A stretch of 64,000 bases of DNA, from assembly GCA_947498155.1 (NCBI GenBank), contig CANMJD010000001.1, positions 1,178,001 through 1,242,000 on the forward strand. Direction: 5' to 3'. A model generated the notes under the pieces. It saw only the letters and a list, made by a program, of their open reading frames with translations, had not been told where the DNA came from and ran no database searches. The position numbers and the translations under genes were made by a program. This document shows positions 17,339 to 26,932 of this stretch, one piece after another (the first letter of the stretch is position 1; each line of letters opens with the position of its first letter). The stretch comes from an uncultured Pseudoruegeria sp. (lineage in GTDB: Bacteria; Pseudomonadota; Alphaproteobacteria; Rhodobacterales; Rhodobacteraceae).

Positions 17339-17866
17339 ATGAACAATCAATCTAAAGAAAATGCCGTTGTCACAGTAATCGACAAGCTGTTCGGCGCGAT
17401 CGTTGCGCTTTGTCGGGTGATCTCCGGTGTCGCACTGGTCGCCATGACCCTGTTGTTGGGGTATCAAGTGTTTGGCCGCTACGTGTTGAACGACACGCCA
17501 ACATGGGTCGACCCCCTTTCTTTGCTACTGGTCATCCTGATTGCCTTTCTGGGCGCTGGGATTGGTGTTTGGGAAAACACCCACCTTTCGGTGGTCATTC
17601 TGCGCACTTCCGTGCCCAAGCGTATCCGCACGGTTCTGGTCTTTTTGACCGATCTGATGATGGCGGTCTTTGGCGGGCTTATGCTCTGGTATGGCGGTTT
17701 GCTGACCATGTTCAAATGGAACACGCTTATTCCAATGATCCAATGGCCAGAGGGCATGCGCTCGCTGCCGCTTACAATTTGCGGAGGTTTGATCCTCCTG
17801 TTTTCGCTTGGCCATTTGGTGAAGCTTTTCCTTGGGCGGGACACCCGCGTCGACAGTATTGAATAA
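17339..17866 (+). CDS. dctQ: TRAP transporter small permease DctQ
   Basis: A 175-residue protein with four hydrophobic segments and the DctQ hallmark FGRYVLNDTPTWVDPLS near residues 48-64. Its size is typical for the family. GGAAGGG lies upstream; an ATG two codons earlier (17333) is also possible. It forms the membrane complex with DctM, 9 bases downstream. Confidence 0.9.
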   Translation: MNNQSKENAVVTVIDKLFGAIVALCRVISGVALVAMTLLLGYQVFGRYVLNDTPTWVDPLSLLLVILIAFLGAGIGVWENTHLSVVILRTSVPKRIRTVLVFLTDLMMAVFGGLMLWYGGLLTMFKWNTLIPMIQWPEGMRSLPLTICGGLILLFSLGHLVKLFLGRDTRVDSIE

Positions 17867-17875
17867 GGACGGGAC

Positions 17876-19159
17876 ATGGGACTCGCACTACTTTTAGGGG
17901 TATTTATCTTTTGCGTTGCGATTGGCGCGCCTGTTGCTTTTGCACTGGGTATCTCGGCCATCGCCGCTTTCTGGTTCGAAGGCCTACCGCTGATGGTTGG
18001 CTTTCAGCGGATCATTTCAGGCATTAACGTCTTTTCGCTCTTGGCCATTCCGTTCTTTATCTTTGCCGGTGAGCTGATGTTCCACGGTGGCATCGCCATA
18101 AGGCTGGTGAAATTCGCCCAAGCCGCCGTAGGGGCTGTGCGCGGCGGCCTTGGTATCGTGAATGTTCTGTCCTCGATGCTGTTCGGTGGCATTTCAGGAT
18201 CAGCGATTGCGGATATTTCCGCCCTCGGCTCTATCCTGATCCCGGTGATGAAGGACAAAGGGTATGACGCGGATTATGCGGTAAACGTAACCGTCACGTC
18301 TTCCATCGCGGGGATTATTATCCCGCCAAGCCACAATATGATCATCTACTCTATTGCCGCAGGCGGCGCGGTTTCGATCTCGAAACTGTTCCTTGCAGGC
18401 GTTATCCCCGGTATTCTGATGTGCGTCTGCCTTGCCACTGCGGCCTATGTCGTTGCGGTTAAACGCGGGTATCAATCAGAACAATTCCCCGGTTGGTACG
18501 CGCTTCTCTTTGCCTTTATCGGAGCTATTCCGGGTCTGTTGACCGCTGTTATCATCGTTGGTGGTGTGCTGTCCGGCGTCTTTACCGTCACCGAATCCGG
18601 TGCGTTTGGTGTCATCTATGCTTTCCTTGTAACCCTCTTGGTCTATCGCTCGATCACCTGGGATAACTTCAAGATTGCGGTGAACCAGTCGGTTAAAACA
18701 ACCGCCATGGTGATGATCCTGATCGCCTGTGCTGCGGCGTTTGCTTACATGCTGACCTACTACCGCGTGCCAACAAAAATGGTGACTTTGCTGACGGGGA
18801 TAACGGAAAATCCGATCCTGATCCTCTTGATGATCAACGTCGTGCTGCTGCTGTTGGGGATGATCATGGATATGGCGGCGCTGATCCTGATCTGCACGCC
18901 GATCTTCCTGCCCGTTGCCAATGCGCTCGGGATTGATCCGGTGCAATTTGGTATGATCCTCTTGGTGAATCTCGGCCTCGGCCTTTGCACACCACCGGTT
19001 GGATCCTGTCTGTTTGTCGGATGTGCCGTGGGTAAGCTCCCGATGGAAAAAGCCGTACGCACCATCTGGCCCTTCTATCTGGCAATCTTTGTCGCCTTGA
19101 TGATGATTACCTTCATCCCTGCGATTTCGATGACCCTTCCGAACCTGATCCTCGGGTAA
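17876..19159 (+). CDS. dctM: TRAP transporter large permease DctM
   Basis: A 427-residue polytopic membrane protein of the usual DctM length. Conserved stretches include FIFAGELM, the GxSGSAIADISALG region and PPSHNMI in the first half, and TPPVGSCLFV near the C-terminus. It is the sodium-coupled channel subunit. It is the last gene of the dctPQM operon and is followed seven bases later by a good terminator. Confidence 0.93.
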   Translation: MGLALLLGVFIFCVAIGAPVAFALGISAIAAFWFEGLPLMVGFQRIISGINVFSLLAIPFFIFAGELMFHGGIAIRLVKFAQAAVGAVRGGLGIVNVLSSMLFGGISGSAIADISALGSILIPVMKDKGYDADYAVNVTVTSSIAGIIIPPSHNMIIYSIAAGGAVSISKLFLAGVIPGILMCVCLATAAYVVAVKRGYQSEQFPGWYALLFAFIGAIPGLLTAVIIVGGVLSGVFTVTESGAFGVIYAFLVTLLVYRSITWDNFKIAVNQSVKTTAMVMILIACAAAFAYMLTYYRVPTKMVTLLTGITENPILILLMINVVLLLLGMIMDMAALILICTPIFLPVANALGIDPVQFGMILLVNLGLGLCTPPVGSCLFVGCAVGKLPMEKAVRTIWPFYLAIFVALMMITFIPAISMTLPNLILG

Positions 19160-19165
19160 AAAATC

Positions 19166-19197
19166 AGCGGCACCTGTAATGCACAGGTGTCGCTTTT
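19166..19197 (+). terminator. Terminator of the dctPQM operon
   Basis: AGCGGCACCTGT (19166-19177) and ACAGGTGTCGCT (19183-19194) form a 12-bp stem with one wobble and a 5-base loop, followed by TTTT. It lies directly after the dctM stop. Confidence 0.85.
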
Positions 19198-19320
19198 ATC
19201 TTGGCAGACTTTTTCAGCAAAAATGATACTGGTCGGCTGATCAGCTGGCTCTGCCGATATCTACCTCGGACCCCTTGAACCAAGGGAGTATGGAAAGAGA
19301 CATACCGTTTCCGGATATAA

Positions 19321-19695
19321 AAGAGAGCAGTATTCCGCAGCCACCGGTATAGTCTGCCAATAGAATGCAATCTGCTTGGAAAACCTGCCCGTAAAGATCC
19401 CGAACTCGGTGCTAATCTGGCGGAACGTCTGGCTGGGCCATTTAGCCTTCGGCTTTTCATTCAGCCAACGGTTGGCATCCTTTTAGGTCTCAGTGATGGC
19501 CGCAGAAACGCCACCCCGTTCCTGCAGGCCCTATTCGGGGCCGCAAAGGCAGGAAAGCACTCCATTACTTTGGCGTGGGCCTCGCTGGGCAAAGTCCGCT
19601 TTCTGGAATCTGTATTGGTGGCCTTTATCCTTTGTGCCCTGCCCTATTCGCTTTTGCGCGGTCCTATCGCAAGACTTATCAAACGACGGCCCTAA
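19321..19695 (+). pseudogene. Small membrane-protein gene without a recognisable start
   Basis: The plus frame from just after an in-frame TAA (19318) to the TAA at 19693-19695 reads as protein: KDPELGANLAERLAGP, then LRLFIQPTVGILLGLSDGRRN (a family-like QP...G...DG core), a segment LGKVRFLESVLVAFIL and ending LPYSLLRGPIARL. This resembles a family of small conserved membrane proteins that have an N-terminal FxQP motif and a C-terminal LPYxLLRGPxxR. No ATG, GTG or TTG precedes the conserved part in this frame, so the 5' end is probably lost or frameshifted. Codon choice remains coding-like, suggesting recent decay. Confidence 0.5.
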
Positions 19696-19889
19696 TGAAC
19701 GCGCTGAAGGGGAACACCAAAAACAGTGCCTTTCCTGCGGCCCTACCGCCCCTTCAACAGTGAACCGGACACTGCAGCCATTCCGTGGCGATGACAACTC
19801 ACACTCCGAAATTTCTGGAAATATGCCAAAAATTGAATACTGTAAGAACACAACGACATCCCACTTAGAAACAATAGAGTTGATCTCAA

Positions 19890-21161
19890 ATGAGCATACG
19901 CGCGATGATATCTGTATTGGTTCTCGGCCTTACGCTAAGCACATTTTTATATGCACAAGAACAATCTTCTCCCGGCTTCTTGATTCCAGACTCCGCCTCT
20001 ACTTCGACATCAGCAGAAGAACTGGCGATACTAACCGTTCCCATGACAGCCGACGAACTTGGCGATCTCTCAGCGCAATGGCAAGAGAACATCAAAGCAG
20101 CTTTGCAAAATATTGCCGCTTTGAATCTCGAACTAGTGAACGCGAATGAAGTACGCAGTGCAGTCTTGCGAGAAGAACTCGCGGTGGCGGTAGAGCAGCA
20201 AAGTAGATTCCAGAACAGCTATGACACGGTTGTCGAGGCATGGCGGCGTAAAGGCGCGGCAGCAGAAGAAATCGCCGTGCACGACAAATACCTGTCAGCG
20301 TTGCGCCTTGAGGCAGTTCGAACGACCGACCCAAGAACTTTACTTGAACTGGTCAAACGCTGGGCCACATCAGCAGATGGCGGAATCGGGTTCTTTTTCA
20401 AGGCACTTGGATTTCTCGTCGCGCTCTTTCTTATGTATATCATTGCAAAACTTCTGCGCCGTACAACAACAAAGGGCTTACAACGTGTCCCGAATATGTC
20501 GCGCCTGCTTCAACGTTTCATTGTTAATTCTGTCTATTGGGCAACATTTGCGCTTGGAACATTGATCGTTCTGGGATTATTCGGCGTCAATGTCACACCA
20601 CTTTTTGCAGTTTTCGGGGGGCTCTCTTTTATTCTCGGCTTTGCCATGCAGGATACACTCAGCAATTTGGCAAGTGGACTAATGATCATGATCCTGAAAC
20701 CCTTTGACACTGGCGATTACATAGAAGTCGGTGGGGCCTCGGGGTTTGTGGATGAAATGTCGGTGGTCTCCACCCAAATCCGTACATTCGATAATCAAAT
20801 TATCGTTGTGCCCAATTCCAAAATTTGGGGCGATGTTATTACCAATGTCAGCGCCTCGCCTGAGCGACGTGTCGATCTGGTTTTCGGGATCGGATACGCA
20901 GATGACGCCGCGCACGGAATCAAAGTACTAAAGGAACTGGTTTCAGCTCACCCTTTGTGTCTGAAGGATCCGGAGCCAATGATTTTTGTTGGAGAACTAG
21001 GGGATAGCTCGGTCAATATCTTTTGCCGACCTTGGTCAAAATCGGACGACTATTGGACAGTTTATTGGGATTTGACAGGTCAAGTAAAAGAACGATTTGA
21101 TTCTGAGGGCATTTCCATCCCTTTCCCACAACGAGACGTGCATCTCATCCAAGAAACGTAA
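19890..21161 (+). CDS. MscS-family mechanosensitive channel with periplasmic N-terminal domain
   Basis: A 423-residue protein with a signal peptide (ending about LYAQ, residue 24), a helical charged periplasmic region (about 50-150), membrane spans near 165-190 and 210-245, and the MscS core. The core shows the pore-lining helix around GLSFILGFAMQDTLSNLASG and the beta-domain start DTGDYIEVGG, then VPNSKIW. Such channels release solutes under hypo-osmotic stress. The bases here and in the next gene look more A+T-rich than the flanking operons, which may indicate transfer. It is followed 56 bases later by another MscS-like gene. Confidence 0.85.
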   Translation: MSIRAMISVLVLGLTLSTFLYAQEQSSPGFLIPDSASTSTSAEELAILTVPMTADELGDLSAQWQENIKAALQNIAALNLELVNANEVRSAVLREELAVAVEQQSRFQNSYDTVVEAWRRKGAAAEEIAVHDKYLSALRLEAVRTTDPRTLLELVKRWATSADGGIGFFFKALGFLVALFLMYIIAKLLRRTTTKGLQRVPNMSRLLQRFIVNSVYWATFALGTLIVLGLFGVNVTPLFAVFGGLSFILGFAMQDTLSNLASGLMIMILKPFDTGDYIEVGGASGFVDEMSVVSTQIRTFDNQIIVVPNSKIWGDVITNVSASPERRVDLVFGIGYADDAAHGIKVLKELVSAHPLCLKDPEPMIFVGELGDSSVNIFCRPWSKSDDYWTVYWDLTGQVKERFDSEGISIPFPQRDVHLIQET

Positions 21162-21217
21162 TACAATTTTCGGTCATGTTTAAAAACGATCCCGTCGACA
21201 GACAACAAAGGCGCCAA

Positions 21218-22888
21218 ATGAAAAACTTGAAATTTCCACTTAGCGGAAAGCTAAGGATCAAACTAGGCACTTGGGTCATGCTGTTGATGGTTTCGCTTGT
21301 TTTCCTGCCTGATGTTGGTCGCACCCAAGACGGTGCAGAGGCAGTCGAAATCGCTCCAAAAACCCAATCCACCGAAGACCCCGATTTTCTTGCTCCTGTG
21401 GTGATTGATGGTGAGACACTGTTTGAACTGCGCGGCACAAGTGCTTTACCCGCGTCCGAACGGGCTGAAAAAGTCGAAAAACGCATTATTGAGGTCGCTG
21501 ATCTTCCCAGTTCTGTTGAGTTGTCTTTTGACGTTAGCGGCAGCGAGTTCGGCTTTGCCATCTCAGCGAATGGCCGTATACTGACGATCGCCACTCCTGC
21601 CGATGCGAAATCCGAACAGATCGGCATAGAACTTCTGGCGCAACTTCACGCAGAAGCAATCAAAACCGCCATAGAAAACTACCGATTCGGACGAACCGAT
21701 GAAGCATTGATCGAGAGCAGTTTACTTGCTTTTGCTTTGACCGTTGCATTTATTCTTTTGACCGTTTTCTTTTCTCGCCTTCGCAGACGTCTAATTGGTT
21801 GGGTAGAGCGATTTGCACTCAAACGCATCACCTCCGTCGAGGAGGCCACAAATGAAATTGTCAAAGGGAAAGCCGTCGCACAGCTAGCCAGTTTTATCAC
21901 AAACATCTTGCTTTGGGTCGGCTACTTTTTTGGGTTTTATTACTATTTGACGTTTGTGTTGCTGTCTTTTGCACAGACAAGACCATTGGCTGAACTACTC
22001 CTGACCTACATTTCACAACCCATTATCGACGCTATGGCTAATGGTATGGGCTACCTTCCCAATCTCGTTACCCTGACAATTATCGTCATCATCACTCGAT
22101 ATCTGATACGTGGGCTTGAGCTCTTTATGGAGAACATCGAGGCCGGAACTTTTGAATTGCGTGAGTTTGAGCCGCATTGGGTCAAACCAACTTTTAATAT
22201 CGCTCGCGTTGGGATTATTGCGGTAGCGATTGTCTTTGCCTATCCGCATATTCCGGGGTCCGACAGCAAGGCCTTTCAAGGCCTCACGATCCTGGCTGGC
22301 ATTATGGTTTCACTCGGCTCAAATACCGTTGTAAGCAACATGATGGCAGGCCTGTTTGTCATTTACCGTCGCAGCACAAATGTCGGGGATCGGATTAAAG
22401 TCGGTGAGCAGATTGGCGATGTCGTTGAAATAAAACTGATGGAAACCCTGATAAAATCAGTCAAGAACGAAATGGTTAGTATTCCCAACGCCCAGCTTCT
22501 GGATTCTGAAGTTGTAAATTACTCGCGAAAAATTGACGGGCGAGGTTTGCTTGTACACACCACTGTAGGTATTGGCTATGAAGAGCCCCAAGACAAAGTT
22601 GAAGCGATGTTGATTGAGGCCGCGCGTCGAACACGTGATCTAAAGAAATCGCCCCCGTCGTTTGTGCTTTGGACGCAATTGGCCGATTACGCCATTAACT
22701 ATCAGATCAACGCCTACACCACACGCGGCGCGAGCATTCCGCGCATTCTGTCGGATTTACACCGCAATATCGTGGATGTGTTTAATGAGAACAAAGTCCA
22801 AATCATGACACCTTCTTATGAAGCTGATCCGGAAGAACTCAAAATCCCTTCCGAACCGTGGGATGGTAAAATCGCCAAAACACACTGA
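21218..22888 (+). CDS. Second MscS-family channel, diverged
   Basis: A 556-residue protein with a signal peptide (LVFLPDVGRTQ boundary), a periplasmic domain, several membrane spans (about 170-195, 230-260, 275-305, 340-360) and an MscS domain with GSNTVVSNMMAGL as pore helix and GDRIKVGEQIGDV and VSIPNAQLLDSEVVNYSR in the beta domain. The start at 21218 follows AAAGGCGCCAA; an earlier ATG at 21176 lacks a ribosome site. It probably forms an operon with the preceding channel gene. The two are not close copies, so they may gate differently or co-assemble. Confidence 0.83.
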   Translation: MKNLKFPLSGKLRIKLGTWVMLLMVSLVFLPDVGRTQDGAEAVEIAPKTQSTEDPDFLAPVVIDGETLFELRGTSALPASERAEKVEKRIIEVADLPSSVELSFDVSGSEFGFAISANGRILTIATPADAKSEQIGIELLAQLHAEAIKTAIENYRFGRTDEALIESSLLAFALTVAFILLTVFFSRLRRRLIGWVERFALKRITSVEEATNEIVKGKAVAQLASFITNILLWVGYFFGFYYYLTFVLLSFAQTRPLAELLLTYISQPIIDAMANGMGYLPNLVTLTIIVIITRYLIRGLELFMENIEAGTFELREFEPHWVKPTFNIARVGIIAVAIVFAYPHIPGSDSKAFQGLTILAGIMVSLGSNTVVSNMMAGLFVIYRRSTNVGDRIKVGEQIGDVVEIKLMETLIKSVKNEMVSIPNAQLLDSEVVNYSRKIDGRGLLVHTTVGIGYEEPQDKVEAMLIEAARRTRDLKKSPPSFVLWTQLADYAINYQINAYTTRGASIPRILSDLHRNIVDVFNENKVQIMTPSYEADPEELKIPSEPWDGKIAKTH

Positions 22889-23233
22889 AAATATACCAGC
22901 TGAGAGAGGCAGCGACCTGCGCTTCCGCTCAAAGTTTCGGCTGGGGCGACATGCGGATAGTTCTAACACAAAAGAGACATGCTCACAAAGCGCTAGCAAC
23001 CTGTAACCCTGCATGAAGTAACTTGGTGCGCCAAAGTTCACCAACTCACGGGCAAATGGATCAAAATACCCATCCCTCTTTGCGATAGAAATGTGGTAGA
23101 GACGACGAAATCATCGACAGAATAATCTGATTATGTAATCTTCTTTCCAAAATTGAGGATACCGTTTGTCCAATACCATCTAGTTTCAGCACAAAAGCAA
23201 GGTTTTTTAGTAACAAGTAGAAAGTTTAAAACA
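22889..23233. other. Intergenic region before the RTX gene
   Basis: About 345 bases without a convincing gene. It is A+T-richer towards the RTX start and must hold that gene's promoter, but I cannot single out a clear -35/-10 pair. A TTG-initiated extension of the RTX frame from 23153 is possible but has a poor ribosome site. Confidence 0.4.
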
Positions 23234-25366
23234 ATGGCAATTGATATCAACGTCGCTCTTACCATCGATGAAATCGGATTGGCAGGAGGCCGGGTTTTTC
23301 GAGTCGGCGACAAAGGTATTGCAGTATTAGGCAATCGAATTTCCGCTTTTGACGACGACGGCGTTGTTTTCGAAGCGTTGGAATATGAACCTGCGCCCGG
23401 CGGATTTGGCCGTATCGATCCATATTTTATTCACGATAACGAGGACGGCACGTTTAACCTCTATTTCCGCTTAACCGGTGGAGGCCTGCCACTGAAACAC
23501 AGCGACGTCTATATCACTCTGGACGCCGAAACAGGGGCCAAGATCGGTGATACCCATGCGTTACCTTTTTCAAATACCAACGATCAAGGGGCCATGGGGC
23601 AGACGGATGCTTCAGGCAAGGCCTCTGGCGAAATGCTACAGCAGGCGATTTCGTTGTCTGACGGAACCATTGCGCTTGTCGATAATACCACCATCCTCAA
23701 CCAGTTTGTCTTTAAGATCGTGAATCCTGACGGTTCATCTGTCGCGATGAGCACGTCCATTGGCTCGGGCCGCGCCAGCCATAACTCGCAACTGAATTTT
23801 GATCTGACCGAAGTCGGAGATACCGTTGCAGTCGCTTGGTCCGCGCCGGTTTCTATCGGTGCACCAGCTGCACTGCGGCTTATTAATAAAGACGGCAGTT
23901 TCGCAAGCGATGTGATTTCACTAGGAAACACATCCTCTGTGCAGTTCGGCGCAACGCCAGCGGTTCAGCTCGAAACCCTTGCAAACGGCAATATCCTTGC
24001 GGTTTGGGTGGAAAGCGGCACCAGTTCCGGTCCTGACACTGATCAAACCTCTACCTGGTTTTCAATTCTAGACGCAAACGGAACTCAGGTAGTTGCCCCG
24101 ACAATGGTCAATACCGAAGTCACCAAAGCCCGCCAGGATATTCCCCTCGTCATTACCACCGAAGATGGTTTTGTCATCGGCTATTCTGTCCTTGATTTTT
24201 CGGGCATTCAGGAAGGTCGCTTAAAAGAATACGATCAGAACGGAGCCCTGCTCGACACGGAAACCTCGGCCTATCTGTGGGGGGCTGATGACATTGTGCG
24301 CACCGATAATAACTCGGCGTTTATTGCTGCTGGCAACATCTGGGAGATCACCCTGCCTGGCGACAATTTGTTGATTGATGGCAGTCTGCCGATCGAAGAT
24401 GATAAAGACGTTCTGGGAACGCCCGATCATGACAACTTGCTTGGCGGGACGGGTAATGACACCCTATCCGGTCTCGCCGGTGACGATATCCTTGACGGAG
24501 GCATCGGAGCAGATCTTTTGATTGGCGGGCCGGGCTCCGATCGGATTTTTGTTGATAATCCGGGTGATCGGGTAGCTGAAAGTCGAAAATGGGATGGGGT
24601 CGACACAGTTGTCAGTTCGATTGATTTCCGTATGGGCCGCAAACACATCGAGAATCTGGAATTGACGGGGGATGCCATTCTTGGGGCAGGCAACGGCCTT
24701 ATGAACCGGATCACTGGCAATGACGGTGACAACATACTGGATGGCGGCAAGAACAATGATGTTCTGATCGGAGGTGCTGGCAATGATACGTATTTGTTGC
24801 GCGCACCGGGTGATATGGCCGTGGAAAAAGCCGGTGGGGGCATTGATGTAGTCAAGGCTTACGGTTCTTTTGCGCTTGGGGCGCATGTAGAAAAGCTGTA
24901 CATGCAAAACGTGCTGTCCAAGGACGGAAATCCAGTCAATTTCAATGGTATCGGTAATGGGTTGGACAACACTATCATCGGCACACCGTACGACAATACA
25001 ATCGTTGGTCGCGAAGGATCTGACACCCTAAAAGGGCAAGCAGGGGACGATACCTTTGTCTTCGATCGTGCGATCGGGCCAACCAATGTCGACCGTATCA
25101 TCGATTTTGAAACGGTAGCCACCGATGACGACACGCTGAAATTCAAAGGAAGCATCTTGGGCGGGGCCGTCTCTGCTGGTGTGCTGGACGCCGCTCAGTT
25201 TGCAGCCGGGACAACGGCACAGGATGCAAATGACCGGTTTATTTTTGATCAGGCCTCAGGGCAGCTTTGGTTCGATGCAGACGGCAACGGTGCCTCCGAT
25301 CAAATTCTAGTTGCGACGTTTGAACAGAATGCTGTTGTTGAAGCTGACGATATTTTGGTGTTCTAG
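23234..25366 (+). CDS. Secreted RTX-repeat protein
   Basis: A 710-residue acidic protein. The first 380 residues form a beta-rich region with repeated G-D-x-x-A-V/W segments (DTVAVAWSAP, GNILAVWVES), which looks like a propeller-type repeat domain. Three clusters of GGxGxDxLx calcium-binding nonapeptides follow, at about 24430-24550, 24715-24800 and 24965-25065 in DNA. The C-terminus (DRFIFDQASGQLWFDADGNG then ADDILVF) matches the uncleaved type I secretion signal region of serralysin-like proteins. There is no N-terminal signal peptide, as expected for type I secretion. No secretion ABC transporter is encoded here. The function of the N-terminal domain is unknown. Confidence 0.8.
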   Translation: MAIDINVALTIDEIGLAGGRVFRVGDKGIAVLGNRISAFDDDGVVFEALEYEPAPGGFGRIDPYFIHDNEDGTFNLYFRLTGGGLPLKHSDVYITLDAETGAKIGDTHALPFSNTNDQGAMGQTDASGKASGEMLQQAISLSDGTIALVDNTTILNQFVFKIVNPDGSSVAMSTSIGSGRASHNSQLNFDLTEVGDTVAVAWSAPVSIGAPAALRLINKDGSFASDVISLGNTSSVQFGATPAVQLETLANGNILAVWVESGTSSGPDTDQTSTWFSILDANGTQVVAPTMVNTEVTKARQDIPLVITTEDGFVIGYSVLDFSGIQEGRLKEYDQNGALLDTETSAYLWGADDIVRTDNNSAFIAAGNIWEITLPGDNLLIDGSLPIEDDKDVLGTPDHDNLLGGTGNDTLSGLAGDDILDGGIGADLLIGGPGSDRIFVDNPGDRVAESRKWDGVDTVVSSIDFRMGRKHIENLELTGDAILGAGNGLMNRITGNDGDNILDGGKNNDVLIGGAGNDTYLLRAPGDMAVEKAGGGIDVVKAYGSFALGAHVEKLYMQNVLSKDGNPVNFNGIGNGLDNTIIGTPYDNTIVGREGSDTLKGQAGDDTFVFDRAIGPTNVDRIIDFETVATDDDTLKFKGSILGGAVSAGVLDAAQFAAGTTAQDANDRFIFDQASGQLWFDADGNGASDQILVATFEQNAVVEADDILVF

Positions 25367-25393
25367 GGGATTGGCTTTGGTAATATTGGCCCC

Positions 25394-26851
25394 TTATAAC
25401 CCGCTGACCGATTTGACCGTCTGAAAGGCCCGCACCCCCCAAAGGCCGGCTTCGCGACCATATCCGGATGCCTTGCGCCCGCCAAACGGCGCGCCCGCCG
25501 CGCGGCTGTTGCCATTGATTTGCACCATCCCCACCGCCAGCTGCCGCGCCACCGACGCGGCGGCTTTGCCATCCGAGGACTGCACATAGGCTGCCAGCCC
25601 ATAGGCGCTAGCGTTGGCCAAGGCGATGGCATGGTCGATGTCGTCAAACGGCGTTATCGACAGAACCGGCCCAAAGACTTCTTCGCGAAACAGCCGCATC
25701 TTGGGCGTGACATCGGCAAAAACCGTGGGCTTGGGGAAATACCCGACCTGCAATGGATCAAATCGCCCCGCCCCGCCTGCAACAAGACGCGCCCCGTCGG
25801 TTACGGCGTTTTGAATGCAGCGCTGTACATGATCCCATTGCGCACGGTTCACCAGCGGCCCCTGATGGGGACCAGAAGCCTTTGGATCAGCAAAGATATA
25901 TTCCGCGGCTTCCGCAGCAGCGCGCGTCACAACTGACTCGTAGATCGGGCGTGCCACCAACATGCGGCTGGCGGCATTGCAGGATTGCCCGGCGTTGCGA
26001 AAACAGTGGGCCACCCCCTGTTTAACAGCGGTTTCGACATCGCAATCCTGAAGTAAGATATTGGCCGACTTCCCGCCCAGTTCCAGCAAAACCGGCGTCA
26101 GGTTCCGACCTGCTGTGGCTGCAATTTGGCGACCAACTTCGGTAGAGCCGGTAAAGGAAATCACATCCACCTCAGCCTGTTGCACCAGCATTTCGCCTAC
26201 CGCACCATCACCGATCAGGACGGAAAACAGCCCGTCTGGTGCCCCTGCCGCGGCCATGCAATCGGCAAACAGCATGGCAGAGAGCGCCCCGTGTTCCGAT
26301 GGTTTCAATATCATCGTGCAGCCCGCCGCCAGCGCCGCGCCAACCTTGAGAGCGACCTGATTCAGCGGCCAATTCCACGGGGTAATCAAGGCCGCCACGC
26401 CCAAAGCCTCATAGCGCACCGCATGGGCAGGCGGGTGGGTCAGCACCTCTTGCGCTGCGGCTGTTGCCTCTGCCAGGATCACCTGCAAATGCCCAATCGC
26501 CGCATCCACCTGCTTGCTGCGGGCAAAGTCGATAGGGGCACCCATTTCACGCGAGATCACCGTGGCGAATTCTTCGCGCCGTGCGGAAATTTCCTCAATC
26601 AGCCGAGCCAAAATCCCCAAAGGATCATGGTCGACCTGCCCCAGATACAGGCTGTGGGAAAACGCCTTGGCTTTGGCCACTGCCTGATCCACATCCGCTG
26701 CATCGGCCATCGGCAGTCTGGCCCAACAGCATTCGGTCGCCGGATCAATCAAATCAATCAGCCGCGTTTCCCCCGCCTGCCAGCCAGACCCCGTCGGATA
26801 AACCAGATCCCGCCCCTGACGGGCCACCCGTTGAGCAGTCGTCATACACAT
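25394..26851 (-). CDS. Aldehyde dehydrogenase
   Basis: A 485-residue NAD(P)-dependent aldehyde dehydrogenase. The catalytic Cys is in NAGQSCNAASR, the general-base Glu in LELGGKSAN, and the cofactor loop in FTGSTEVGRQIA; TPWNWPLNQ marks the nucleotide-binding part. The start at 26851 is preferred because AAAGGA lies 9 bases upstream; other in-frame starts reach 26893. It is the last gene of the leucine/isovalerate operon (81 bases after MCC alpha). It may oxidise a branched aldehyde such as isovaleraldehyde or a semialdehyde; the substrate is not certain. Confidence 0.85.
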   Translation of the reverse strand: MCMTTAQRVARQGRDLVYPTGSGWQAGETRLIDLIDPATECCWARLPMADAADVDQAVAKAKAFSHSLYLGQVDHDPLGILARLIEEISARREEFATVISREMGAPIDFARSKQVDAAIGHLQVILAEATAAAQEVLTHPPAHAVRYEALGVAALITPWNWPLNQVALKVGAALAAGCTMILKPSEHGALSAMLFADCMAAAGAPDGLFSVLIGDGAVGEMLVQQAEVDVISFTGSTEVGRQIAATAGRNLTPVLLELGGKSANILLQDCDVETAVKQGVAHCFRNAGQSCNAASRMLVARPIYESVVTRAAAEAAEYIFADPKASGPHQGPLVNRAQWDHVQRCIQNAVTDGARLVAGGAGRFDPLQVGYFPKPTVFADVTPKMRLFREEVFGPVLSITPFDDIDHAIALANASAYGLAAYVQSSDGKAAASVARQLAVGMVQINGNSRAAGAPFGGRKASGYGREAGLWGVRAFQTVKSVSGL

Positions 26852-26932
26852 GGCTGGCATTCCTTTACCGCGTGTCCCACATTGATCGTTCATCGCACAT
26901 AAGGGTTTTGATCCCCTTCGACCAGAGTCGTT

